Source: Prevotella sp.
Lineage (GTDB): Bacteria; Bacteroidota; Bacteroidia; Bacteroidales; Bacteroidaceae
Length of the DNA stretch: 30,464 nt
Direction: 5' to 3'
Assembly: GCA_017428805.1 (NCBI GenBank)
Contig: JAFRQC010000139.1
Location: forward strand, 1-30,464
The notes beneath the pieces are model-generated. The model was not told the DNA's origin. It made no database searches and saw only the letters and a program-made list of their open reading frames with translations. Position numbers and translations under genes: made by a program. Below are positions 23,230-29,722 of this stretch, in pieces (position 1 is the first letter of the stretch; the number at the start of each line of letters is the position of its first letter).

Positions 23230-25257
23230 CTATCCCTCATAGTCTAACCCCATCATGTGACGGATCTTCTCATTCTTGATCTTCTGATAGGCGACTGCCA
23301 GTTCCCTCACCTTTGGGTCTGGGTCATCCACCGATGGTATTCGTCCGTCGTGTTCTGCCACATATTTCTTCAAGGGGCCCTTGAAGAGCTTGATGGCCTG
23401 CTCCATCGTCATGTCATACTTCTGTTCTGCGATGGTGTCCTGAATCACTTTCAGCGTCTTGGCATCCACAGACTTCGAGATGATTTCATAGGCACGCTGG
23501 AAGGGATTGATGGTGTCAATCAGATTGATGCTCAACTTGTCGATATTGATAAACCTGTTGGCAATCTTAATCAGTCTGTTACCTTCGCTGGGCTTGTCAT
23601 CATCATCGCCAGTTGCTGACATGGTGATGGGATTGCCCTTATCATCCACGATGTCATTACCCTTAATGACCGTATCAAGCAGCACACGTTGACGCACTTC
23701 TTCCACCTCTCCGTCGGTCAGATCCGGATAACGCTCACGTATCACCTTCGGTATCAGATGCTGGGTGATGGTCTCTGCTGTGGTGGAGCCGCTGATGGCC
23801 TTCACTACCATGTCGTCTTGCAGGATGGCTGCCTTCAGATCGTCGAGCTGGCTTTCCACGATTGTCTTGGTCTTGGCGCTGGAGAGAGGTTTCAGTCCCT
23901 CCACCACGATGGTATGTGCCAAATCCTCATCCGGCTCTTCCTCATCCTTGACGGTCTTGAACTTCCAGCTCGGGGCCATCACCTGCTCCATCAGTAGCGA
24001 GGCTGTAATAGCTTTTAGGAAATCATTCACAGCCACCTTCACCTCTGCCTGCTCAGCCTCAGGCATAGCGATCATATTCACGAAGCGGGCTGTCTTCTTA
24101 CCCTCGCAGTCGCGTGTACATCGTCCTATGATCTGTATCACCTCAGTCAGCGAACCTCGCACACCAATAGTCAGACAGACCTCGCACCATTGCCAGTCGA
24201 AACCCTCTTTGGCTGTGCCCAAGGCGATAATGACATCTATGTCATCACGATTCTTGATATTCTGCAGATAGGCCTGCACCATATTGCGCTCTTTCAGACT
24301 GTCTTCCACCAAATCGGCCACCTTCAGCAAACGGCCGTCAGCCGTCCTGACGGAGTAGATACCAGTATTATAATCCTTAGCCTCCAGCTTACCGATCACC
24401 TTCATGATCTCAGCCGTTTCCTGATACTTACCCAGGCCCGTCGCAGCCCGTTGGTTCACGCTGGGAATATGGATGATGGTCTTCTTCGTGGTGTCGAGCA
24501 CTTCGCCGATATGATCCAGATACGACCCGTGATAGAAATGGTAGCCCAAGACCAGGTTCTTCAGATACTTGTAGCCATTCAGCTGCTGGTAATAGTTATA
24601 GGTAATGGGATAGAACTTCGCTTCATCCTCAGCCCTCAATACCGGTATGCCATCACCCCGGAAGTAGGATCCTGTCATCGCCACGATATGCCCTGTTGAG
24701 TTGTTCATCACGCGGCGCACCACGTCACCCAAGTTCGAGTTGGCGTCAGCACTGGTATGGTGGAACTCGTCGATGGCCAACAGCACATGATTAAAAGCAT
24801 CGTCGTTCAGTTCCTTCATGCCATTACGCAGAGTGGCATGAGCACAAACCAGTATCTGCGCCCTGTCGTTTTGGAAGAACTCCAAGAAGCGACCTTTCTT
24901 ATCCTGCTCGTTCTTCACATCCGTCAGATTGAAATAAGGCGGCACAATCCAATTCGCAAAGAAGCCGCCATTCACCAGATTGGTATCCTTAAACGACCGT
25001 CCGATACTCTTTTCAGGCACAGCCACCACCACTTTCTTAATACCCTGATTGGCCAACTTATCCAGCGCGATATACATCAGCGCCCGGCTCTTGCCTGAGG
25101 CAGGAGGAGCCTTAATCAGCAGAAAGCGTTTCTGGCGATGCTCGTAGGCCAGAGCCTGCATCTCACGCATGCCCAAGGGGTTCACGGCTGTAGCCGCCCC
25201 CGTCTGTTGATAATGGATATCAACAATACTGTTACTTGTCTGAAATGTCTGAATCAT
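23230..25257 (-). CDS. DEAD/DEAH-box helicase, restriction-type
   Basis: A 675-residue superfamily 2 helicase/translocase. Motif I is APPASGKS (50-57), motif II is DEFH (163-166), motif III is MTGSYF (194-199), motif V is GTAKEGFDW (347-355) and motif VI is QIIGRCTRD (375-383). The unusual DEFH box and the order of motifs resemble the res-type subunits of restriction systems. The C-terminal 290 residues are helical and acidic with no nuclease motif I can see. The start at 25257 is directly behind a hairpin (25261-25307). It is the first of three coupled genes (helicase, 77-residue protein, GIY-YIG nuclease), and likely moves DNA for the nuclease. No consensus promoter is visible just upstream, so readthrough from the kinase gene is possible. 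Confidence 0.9.
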   Translation of the reverse strand: MIQTFQTSNSIVDIHYQQTGAATAVNPLGMREMQALAYEHRQKRFLLIKAPPASGKSRALMYIALDKLANQGIKKVVVAVPEKSIGRSFKDTNLVNGGFFANWIVPPYFNLTDVKNEQDKKGRFLEFFQNDRAQILVCAHATLRNGMKELNDDAFNHVLLAIDEFHHTSADANSNLGDVVRRVMNNSTGHIVAMTGSYFRGDGIPVLRAEDEAKFYPITYNYYQQLNGYKYLKNLVLGYHFYHGSYLDHIGEVLDTTKKTIIHIPSVNQRAATGLGKYQETAEIMKVIGKLEAKDYNTGIYSVRTADGRLLKVADLVEDSLKERNMVQAYLQNIKNRDDIDVIIALGTAKEGFDWQWCEVCLTIGVRGSLTEVIQIIGRCTRDCEGKKTARFVNMIAMPEAEQAEVKVAVNDFLKAITASLLMEQVMAPSWKFKTVKDEEEPDEDLAHTIVVEGLKPLSSAKTKTIVESQLDDLKAAILQDDMVVKAISGSTTAETITQHLIPKVIRERYPDLTDGEVEEVRQRVLLDTVIKGNDIVDDKGNPITMSATGDDDDKPSEGNRLIKIANRFINIDKLSINLIDTINPFQRAYEIISKSVDAKTLKVIQDTIAEQKYDMTMEQAIKLFKGPLKKYVAEHDGRIPSVDDPDPKVRELAVAYQKIKNEKIRHMMGLDYEG

Positions 25258-25260
25258 GAC

Positions 25261-25307
25261 AGAATATCTTTATGATGTGTCAGCGCCTGTATTTCAAAAG
25301 ATATTCT
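25261..25307 (-). promoter_or_regulatory. Hairpin immediately 5' of helicase start
   Basis: AGAATATCTTT and AAAGATATTCT form a perfect 11-bp inverted repeat with a 25-nt loop, ending 3 nt before the helicase ATG on the minus strand. It would hold the ribosome-binding region, so it may limit translation. Confidence 0.55.
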
Positions 25308-25322
25308 CTACGTTTGTCTGTC

Positions 25323-25346
25323 TGCGGCCAAGCTTAAGAGACGTTT
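25323..25346. repeat. 24-bp direct repeat, copy 1 (upstream of helicase)
   Basis: It is identical over 24 bp to 29091-29114 (TGCGGCCAAGCTTAAG, then AGACGTTT). It lies 66 bp upstream of the helicase start and downstream of the kinase stop. The other copy lies upstream of the methyltransferase, so the two copies flank the methyltransferase, 51-residue and kinase genes. Confidence 0.9.
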
Positions 25347-25372
25347 CGAATTCTTAGTTCTGTGCGCTATGT

Positions 25373-26068
25373 TTATTGTTTCTTTCCTTTTGAGTTCGCT
25401 CTTGGCGAAAGACTGTTATAGGTGTCAATTCCTCCTGTGCCCGATTCATAGATGATGGTATCGATAAAGAACAGATGCCCCTCATCATCCACCAACACAT
25501 TACCATCTACGGCATCGAATATGTCATGCTGCCCATTAGTATAGAATTCGCCATTATCCTCAGGACGGAAACCAAGGCGAATAAACTCATCGTGTATTTC
25601 CTCTTCTGTTGCGAGGCGTGCATCCGAAATAAATGGTTGTACAAGAACCGCACAAACCTTTCCGTCACGATTCTCGGCAAGGCCGGTCATACGGTAGGCA
25701 CAATCTGGGAAATATTTGTTGTGTGCCTTGATGCGCTCAAAGAAAGATGTGAGATTGTCATCAGAATAACGGAAATCATTCAGCTTGATGATTTCATTTT
25801 GGTCAAGTGATAAGTAAACTTCGTTTTCAGACCCTCTATCGAAGAAATCGCCAAACTGACTGCGGTCATCGTACCAGCAGCCTTGATCTTGCGCCCACTT
25901 CTTGAGCCTTACCAGTTGGACTGCTTTGCAAGACGTTGTTCCCGCAAGAGCCTCAATCTCCTCAAGGACTCGGTGCGCGAAAGCGGATGCGCTTTCCAGT
26001 ATGCAACTTTCGCCATCTTGATAGCGTTCATTTTCTTGTGATAATCGTTCAGAATAATCTCCATCCAT
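25373..26068 (-). CDS. Polyvalent-type protein kinase-like protein, start uncertain
   Basis: The domain from about 25871 to 25400 resembles the kinase found in polyvalent proteins of mobile elements. It has RGSENEVYLSLDQNEIIKLNDF (nucleotide loop and Lys), HNKYFPDCAYR, VLVQPF, HDIFDAVDGNVLV (catalytic-loop-like) and FFIDT (metal-binding Asp). The first ATG after the promoter is at 26068, four bases before the start of the 51-residue gene, so this frame overlaps that whole gene. After that gene's stop there is no ATG, GTG or TTG before the kinase domain. Initiation at 26068, a non-standard start near 25915 (CTG), or a frameshift from the 51-residue frame are all possible. A tail remnant of a second copy is at 29313-29414. 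The cellular target is unknown. Confidence 0.7.
   Translation of the reverse strand: MDGDYSERLSQENERYQDGESCILESASAFAHRVLEEIEALAGTTSCKAVQLVRLKKWAQDQGCWYDDRSQFGDFFDRGSENEVYLSLDQNEIIKLNDFRYSDDNLTSFFERIKAHNKYFPDCAYRMTGLAENRDGKVCAVLVQPFISDARLATEEEIHDEFIRLGFRPEDNGEFYTNGQHDIFDAVDGNVLVDDEGHLFFIDTIIYESGTGGIDTYNSLSPRANSKGKKQ
25909..26064 (-). CDS. 51-residue basic protein, copy 1
   Basis: A small, Arg/Lys-rich helical protein (NDYHKKMNAIKMAKVAYWK, then LRRLRLLREQRLAKQSNW). It is 40 of 51 residues identical by hand count to copy 2 at 29415-29570, with many third-position differences. This shows the frame is under protein-level selection. It begins behind a perfect promoter; an in-frame ATG further upstream (26103) lies in the promoter and is rejected. 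Its stop falls where the kinase-coding region begins in another frame. It may be a small DNA- or RNA-binding partner or regulator of the kinase; this is inference. Confidence 0.8.
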   Translation of the reverse strand: MEIILNDYHKKMNAIKMAKVAYWKAHPLSRTESLRRLRLLREQRLAKQSNW

Positions 26069-26092
26069 TGAGTTTTTATGAGTTTTACGCTG

Positions 26093-26124
26093 CAAATATA
26101 CAAAGTATTTTCTTATTTTCCAAA
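26093..26124 (-). promoter_or_regulatory. Promoter of 51-residue gene/kinase, copy 1
   Basis: On the minus strand, TTTG (26121-26124), a 20-bp spacer and TATATTTG (26093-26100) match the consensus exactly. The 51-residue start codon is 29 bp further on. It makes this unit independent of the methyltransferase upstream. Confidence 0.82.
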
Positions 26125-26135
26125 AAATCGGGCAA

Positions 26136-28895
26136 TTATTTCGTTGCCGTCATCTTTTCGTAGAGTTTAAACAGACATTCCAGGCGGGCTTCGTCCGAGG
26201 CGAAGGGATAGCCGGGATAGCAGCTCTCCACGATGTCATCCAGTTTGGCATGAGCCTCGCGCAAGTCATCGGGCATCTTGTCTGGATCGTAGAGTTCAGC
26301 CAACGTCTTCTCTGGGTAATATTCGCGTGTAATCAGCACTTCCTCGGCGGCTGCCTCAATCTCATGCTTCTTATCACCTGAGATTTTGGGGAAGGGGAAG
26401 GTGTTGTAGCAGAGAAATATCGAATAACGTATACGATTATCTAATCTTCCTGCATTATATTTTGTCCAAATCATATGCAATTTAGAAGTTAAGATTCCAA
26501 AAAGGAAGCTATTTGCATCATATACTACTTGTGCCGAATTAGGAATAATTGTATGTTGAGGAACAAATCCTATAGGAATGTACTCTCGACTTTCTGAAGA
26601 AACAATAGGAACTAATAATGACATCTCACCACATTCATAGAATTCTCTCATCTGATGTGGTTTTTGCGCCTGGACGTGTAATGTTTTATCTTTGCTATTT
26701 ATTCTATATTCGCGCACTTTATTAATGGCATCAGCGATTGGTCTTATTTGCATTGCCTGTTTCACGTCTTCATCCTTGATCCAATAACAATATCTGAGAA
26801 TGCCATTTATAAACTCATCAGCTCCTATCTGAACCCTAATGAATTTCTCTGCCTCTGGGTATTCATCAAGAATAGCTTCTCTTTCAAATGGAGATAATCT
26901 AAGATATTCCTTATCATTAGGCATATTGCCTCTCCGCATTTCTGGAAAGCCAGAAATTTGACTTGTTTGCTTATTTACATTATATGTCGCATTTTCATTT
27001 AATGAAGGTGGAATTTTGGTTACAATCTTTTTCTCTGTCTCTGTATAAATATACTTTGGCAATGATGACAAATTTGACAATCCCAAAATAATCACAGATA
27101 CAGCGGCATTATATTTTGCATTGTTCTCCCATTTGAAAACGGTATAAGCAAATGACAATTCGATATTGAACTGATCAAATAAAGTGTTCCACAGAATGGG
27201 AACCTGTTCGCCAAGTATTATTGAATTAGTTGATACAAATGCATATTTTGCTGAAGTTTGGTTAACGTATATTGCACCTTTATAAAACCAACATGCTATG
27301 TAATCAAGTTTTCTGTATCCGTTATATGATTTAGGAAAGACAATATCCATATCTTCTTTTTGATAAATGTCCTGGTTCCTGCTCCCCAAATACGGCGGAT
27401 TGCCAAAGATATAGACCTCCTCTTCTGGTGTATGAGGGCAAACATTGTTCCAGTCGATACGGCAGGCATTACCACATACAATTTGGGTGATGTTCTTTAG
27501 GGGCAGGGCTTTGGTGTTGACTCCGAAGTTCTCATTGAGTTTGGTGTTCATCTGATGCTCTGCCAACCACAGCGACAACATAGCTATCTCATGAGGGAAG
27601 TCGAGCAACTCAATACCATAGAACTGGCTCAATGATATCACGCTATTATCCACAAACAGAATCTCTCCCTCCGGCGTACACTTGCGCTGCAAGGCAAGGA
27701 TGTCCATTTCGAGGAAACGCAGACACTTGTAGGTAATAATCAGGAAATTGCCGCTACCGCATGCAGGATCGAAGAACTTCATCTTGCTCATGCGTTTCAG
27801 CAAAGCGTTGCATTTCTTGATAACAGACTTCATGTCATCATAAAACTGCTTTTTATTCAGCGCACCTATCTGGAGCATCTGATGGCGCTGCTCGTAATAC
27901 TCGTTCAGCTTGTTGTATTCTCCACGCAGCTCGTCAAGGAACAGCGGATTGATCACCTTCATGATGTTAGGCACGCTGGTATAGTGCATGCCCTGGTTAG
28001 CACGCTCCTCAGGATTCACCACCGCCTGGATCATGCTTCCAAAGATGTCCGGATTGATGTCTTTCCAGTTCAGTTCGCCACATTCGATGATGATGCGACG
28101 GGCCTTGGCACCCATCTTAGGAATCTGAATACGCTTGGAGAACAGCCCACCGTTGACGTATGGGAACTGTTTGATGATGCTCATCGTGTCCATACCACGC
28201 AGCGAGACATCCATGATCCTAAACGTGTTGGCAAGATAGTCTGAGAGGTCAGAGCCGTCCTCTTTAGTGTATCGCTGGATGCTGCTGGTAAACAGGTTCT
28301 CCTCGAAGATGCCCGTATCCTCTGCAAAAAAGCAGAACAGCAAACGGCTGATAAAGAGATTCAGGTCGTGAAGGTCATCATCGCTGCGGAACTCGTTGTA
28401 TGACCGCAACTCATCGTGCAACTTCGCTAGTTTCTCAGCAGCCTTGATGTCAGCAGGGCTTTCCTCCACATAGTGAACTCGCTCCACATCCATCAGCGGA
28501 TAGAAGAAAGCAAAGTCTGAGGGCAATCGTTCCAGCTGGTTCTCGTAGGTATCCTTCTCACGCAGGTCGTAGGCCAGAATGGTTTTGCCATCGCTGACGG
28601 CAATAATCTTTGGGGCAGCCTTGATGATCTGGTGATTCGTCTTCAACTGTTCCAGTTGTGCAGTCAAGCCAAACATGCTGACGGGCTGATAACAGAACAG
28701 GCCCTTGATGAGCAGGCCATCAAAGTTCTTGAGTACTCCCTTACCTTCTTTGTAGCGTTCGATGTCGCGTTCGCCTTTGCCAAAGGAGTAGAGCAGTTTG
28801 TAGCCTATTTCATCGGAGTTCACGCCGTTGGTGCTGAACGAATCGGCCAGTCGTTGCTCTATCTCCCTATAGCCAAGTTGCAGTTTCTTTGCCAT
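26136..28895 (-). CDS. MmeI-like adenine-type DNA methyltransferase
   Basis: A 919-residue class I SAM-dependent DNA methyltransferase. The start at 28895 (MAKKLQLGYREIEQ) is preferred to an in-frame ATG at 28958. An N-terminal domain (1-170) is followed by a helical domain (about 170-370). The methylase core has motif I FDPACGSGNF (375-384) and motif IV NPPYLG (499-504), typical of N6-adenine methylation. A target-recognition region and a C-terminal domain follow. In the N-terminal domain, where MmeI enzymes carry a D...ExK nuclease site, KNFDGLLIKGLFCYQ shows the Asp but no ExK, so it probably does not cut by itself. Residues about 512-825 are encoded by much more AT-rich DNA than the rest. 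Likely partners are the helicase and GIY-YIG nuclease downstream. Confidence 0.9.
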   Translation of the reverse strand: MAKKLQLGYREIEQRLADSFSTNGVNSDEIGYKLLYSFGKGERDIERYKEGKGVLKNFDGLLIKGLFCYQPVSMFGLTAQLEQLKTNHQIIKAAPKIIAVSDGKTILAYDLREKDTYENQLERLPSDFAFFYPLMDVERVHYVEESPADIKAAEKLAKLHDELRSYNEFRSDDDLHDLNLFISRLLFCFFAEDTGIFEENLFTSSIQRYTKEDGSDLSDYLANTFRIMDVSLRGMDTMSIIKQFPYVNGGLFSKRIQIPKMGAKARRIIIECGELNWKDINPDIFGSMIQAVVNPEERANQGMHYTSVPNIMKVINPLFLDELRGEYNKLNEYYEQRHQMLQIGALNKKQFYDDMKSVIKKCNALLKRMSKMKFFDPACGSGNFLIITYKCLRFLEMDILALQRKCTPEGEILFVDNSVISLSQFYGIELLDFPHEIAMLSLWLAEHQMNTKLNENFGVNTKALPLKNITQIVCGNACRIDWNNVCPHTPEEEVYIFGNPPYLGSRNQDIYQKEDMDIVFPKSYNGYRKLDYIACWFYKGAIYVNQTSAKYAFVSTNSIILGEQVPILWNTLFDQFNIELSFAYTVFKWENNAKYNAAVSVIILGLSNLSSLPKYIYTETEKKIVTKIPPSLNENATYNVNKQTSQISGFPEMRRGNMPNDKEYLRLSPFEREAILDEYPEAEKFIRVQIGADEFINGILRYCYWIKDEDVKQAMQIRPIADAINKVREYRINSKDKTLHVQAQKPHQMREFYECGEMSLLVPIVSSESREYIPIGFVPQHTIIPNSAQVVYDANSFLFGILTSKLHMIWTKYNAGRLDNRIRYSIFLCYNTFPFPKISGDKKHEIEAAAEEVLITREYYPEKTLAELYDPDKMPDDLREAHAKLDDIVESCYPGYPFASDEARLECLFKLYEKMTATK

Positions 28896-28945
28896 AGTTA
28901 TTGATGTTTTGAAAAGCGAACCCGATTCGTTCAGAAACGCGACAA

Positions 28946-29009
28946 CGGCCAAGCACATAAGAAAAACGTGGACAGTTTATACTTATCCAACGTCTCAGGC
29001 GCTTGGCCG
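28946..29009 (-). promoter_or_regulatory. Alternative leader hairpin (CGGCCAAGC/GCTTGGCCG)
   Basis: CGGCCAAGC at 28946-28954 and GCTTGGCCG at 29001-29009 can form a perfect 9-bp stem. The 29001-29009 arm is the same one that pairs with 29093-29101 in the larger inverted repeat, so the two structures exclude each other. Confidence 0.5.
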
Positions 29010-29111
29010 GTGCCCTCATAAGAAGATAAGATAAACGCCCACGCTATCAGCGTGAGCGTCCACTTTTATCATTCTTATGATCGTCTATTTTGCGGCCAAG
29101 CTTAAGAGACG
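28991..29111 (-). promoter_or_regulatory. 121-nt inverted repeat enclosing a terminator-like hairpin upstream of methyltransferase
   Basis: CGTCTC and GCTTGGCCG (28991-29009) pair with CGGCCAAGC and GAGACG (29093-29111) around a 4x4 internal loop. Inside are CATAAGAA/TTCTTATG (29017-29024 with 29072-29079) and an 11-bp stem at 29035-29059 with a 3-nt loop. That stem has a C-A mismatch on the plus strand but a G-U pair on the minus strand, which points to a minus-strand RNA. On that strand a TTTATCTTATC tail follows it. Readings: a transcription attenuator of the methyltransferase leader, or a small MITE-like element. Confidence 0.65.
29035..29059 (-). terminator. Terminator-like hairpin in methyltransferase leader
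   Basis: The arms AGCGTGAGCGT and ACGCCCACGCT form 11 bp in minus-strand RNA with a 3-nt loop and a T-rich tail. It would stop transcription about 140 nt before the methyltransferase start unless read through. Confidence 0.5.
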
Positions 29112-29114
29112 TTT
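29091..29114. repeat. 24-bp direct repeat, copy 2 (upstream of methyltransferase)
   Basis: It is identical to 25323-25346. This copy is also the outer arm of the 121-nt inverted repeat, whereas copy 1 has no pairing arm nearby. A 12-bp palindrome AAGCGTACGCTT follows at 29123-29134. Confidence 0.9.
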
Positions 29115-29157
29115 TGAATAAAAAGCGTACGCTTCAATTATTAACCCTCAAAAATCG

Positions 29158-29242
29158 CACCGGCGGGCTTCCGCTGAAGTCATCATTGCCATACGAAGCA
29201 ACCAGCAGGCAAGTGTCCCATTAGGACTATCAGCCGGTGTTC
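29158..29242 (-). ncRNA. Candidate structured RNA, three-arm cloverleaf
   Basis: On the minus strand an 85-nt segment is closed by CACCGGC/GCCGGTG (29233-29239 with 29158-29164). Three inner hairpins follow: GTCC/GGAC (29214-29227), TTGC/GCAA (29186-29201) and CTTC/GAAG (29168-29179). A promoter at 29248 would start the RNA at the closing stem, and a terminator of the previous unit lies just upstream. A run of five T follows the closing stem. It is not a tRNA (no normal T loop, no CCA end). It may be a free small RNA or the first part of the methyltransferase leader. No family is recognised. Confidence 0.5.
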
Positions 29243-29247
29243 AAGTG

Positions 29248-29279
29248 CAAAGTTACGAAGATTATTTGAAACGTGCAAG
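29248..29279 (-). promoter_or_regulatory. Promoter of candidate RNA / methyltransferase leader
   Basis: On the minus strand TAACTTTG (29248-29255) is a perfect -7 element. The -33 element is CTTG (29276-29279) at a 20-bp spacing, one base off TTTG. No better promoter is seen between here and the methyltransferase start. Confidence 0.65.
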
Positions 29280-29312
29280 AAAAAAGAGAAGTTTCTTTCT
29301 TAAAACCTCTCT
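29279..29312 (-). terminator. Terminator after kinase remnant
   Basis: On the minus strand AGAGAGGTTT pairs with AAACTTCTCT (29303-29312 with 29285-29294, one G-U) and is followed by six T. It separates the small-gene remnant from the candidate RNA. Confidence 0.75.
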
Positions 29313-29414
29313 TTACGTTGTGCAAAACCTGGGCGACAGGCTCCGGTATGTTTCGTAACCGCCCGTATCGCAAGGATAGATGATTGTGTCAATGAAATAT
29401 AGATGGCCGTCAAT
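29313..29414 (-). pseudogene. C-terminal remnant of a second polyvalent-type kinase gene
   Basis: A 33-residue stretch (DGHLYFIDTIIYPCDTGG, then ETYRSLSPR) matches the last part of the kinase at 25373 (GHLFFIDTIIY, TGG, TYNSLSPR). It begins directly after the stop of the second 51-residue gene. All of the nucleotide-binding part of the kinase is missing, so an internal deletion removed about 150 residues. It has no start codon of its own. Confidence 0.85.
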
Positions 29415-29570
29415 TTACCAGTTGGACTGACTTGCAAGACGTTGTTCCCGCAAGAGCCTTAACCTCTTCAAGGACTCCTCGCGCGACTGCGGATGCGACT
29501 TCCAATAAGCCACCCTCGCCAATTTCTCGGCATTCACCCGCTTGTGATAGTCGTTCAGTTTGATCTCCAT
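29415..29570 (-). CDS. 51-residue basic protein, copy 2
   Basis: The protein is MEIKLNDYHKRVNAEKL..., ending LREQRLASQSNW, the same length as copy 1. The gene has its own promoter (29597-29627) and no defects, although the kinase that should follow is reduced to a tail. An ATG four bases upstream (29574) opens a second frame through the whole gene, as in copy 1. Here it stops at TGA just past the end (29410-29412). Retention of the intact small gene without the kinase suggests that it has a role of its own, or that the deletion is recent. Confidence 0.8.
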   Translation of the reverse strand: MEIKLNDYHKRVNAEKLARVAYWKSHPQSREESLKRLRLLREQRLASQSNW

Positions 29571-29596
29571 TCATTATTCGTTTTTATTTCTGATGG

Positions 29597-29627
29597 CAAA
29601 GTTACGAAAGATTTTTGAAACGGCAAA
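29597..29627 (-). promoter_or_regulatory. Promoter of 51-residue gene, copy 2
   Basis: On the minus strand TTTG (29624-29627), a 19-bp spacer and TAACTTTG (29597-29604) match the consensus. The start codon is 27 bp further on, similar to copy 1. Confidence 0.8.
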
Positions 29628-29648
29628 GCATTTTCTCTCTTTTTCACG

Positions 29649-29677
29649 AAAAAAGGCTCAGGATTTCTCCAGAGCCT
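29649..29677 (-). terminator. Terminator of DnaB-like helicase gene
   Basis: On the minus strand AGGCTC (29672-29677) pairs with GAGCCT (29654-29659) and is followed by a T run. It lies 46 bp after the helicase stop. The 29571-29722 spacer otherwise holds only the promoter of the next gene. Confidence 0.75.
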
Positions 29678-29722
29678 CCGTTTTATTTGCACTTTTTCTT
29701 AATAGTCGCCACGGGCTAACCA

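Noticed and set aside
28896..28958. Longer N terminus of the methyltransferase
   Set aside because: The ATG at 28895 begins the conserved domain. The upstream part overlaps a leader hairpin arm (28946-28954).
28991..29111. Invertible promoter (phase-variable switch) between the inverted arms
   Set aside because: No TAnnTTTG promoter lies on either strand between the arms and no recombinase gene is nearby, so it is kept only as an RNA or MITE hypothesis.
29158..29242. tRNA or tRNA-like gene
   Set aside because: The cloverleaf has no 7-nt T loop, no anticodon arm of 5 bp and no CCA-compatible end.
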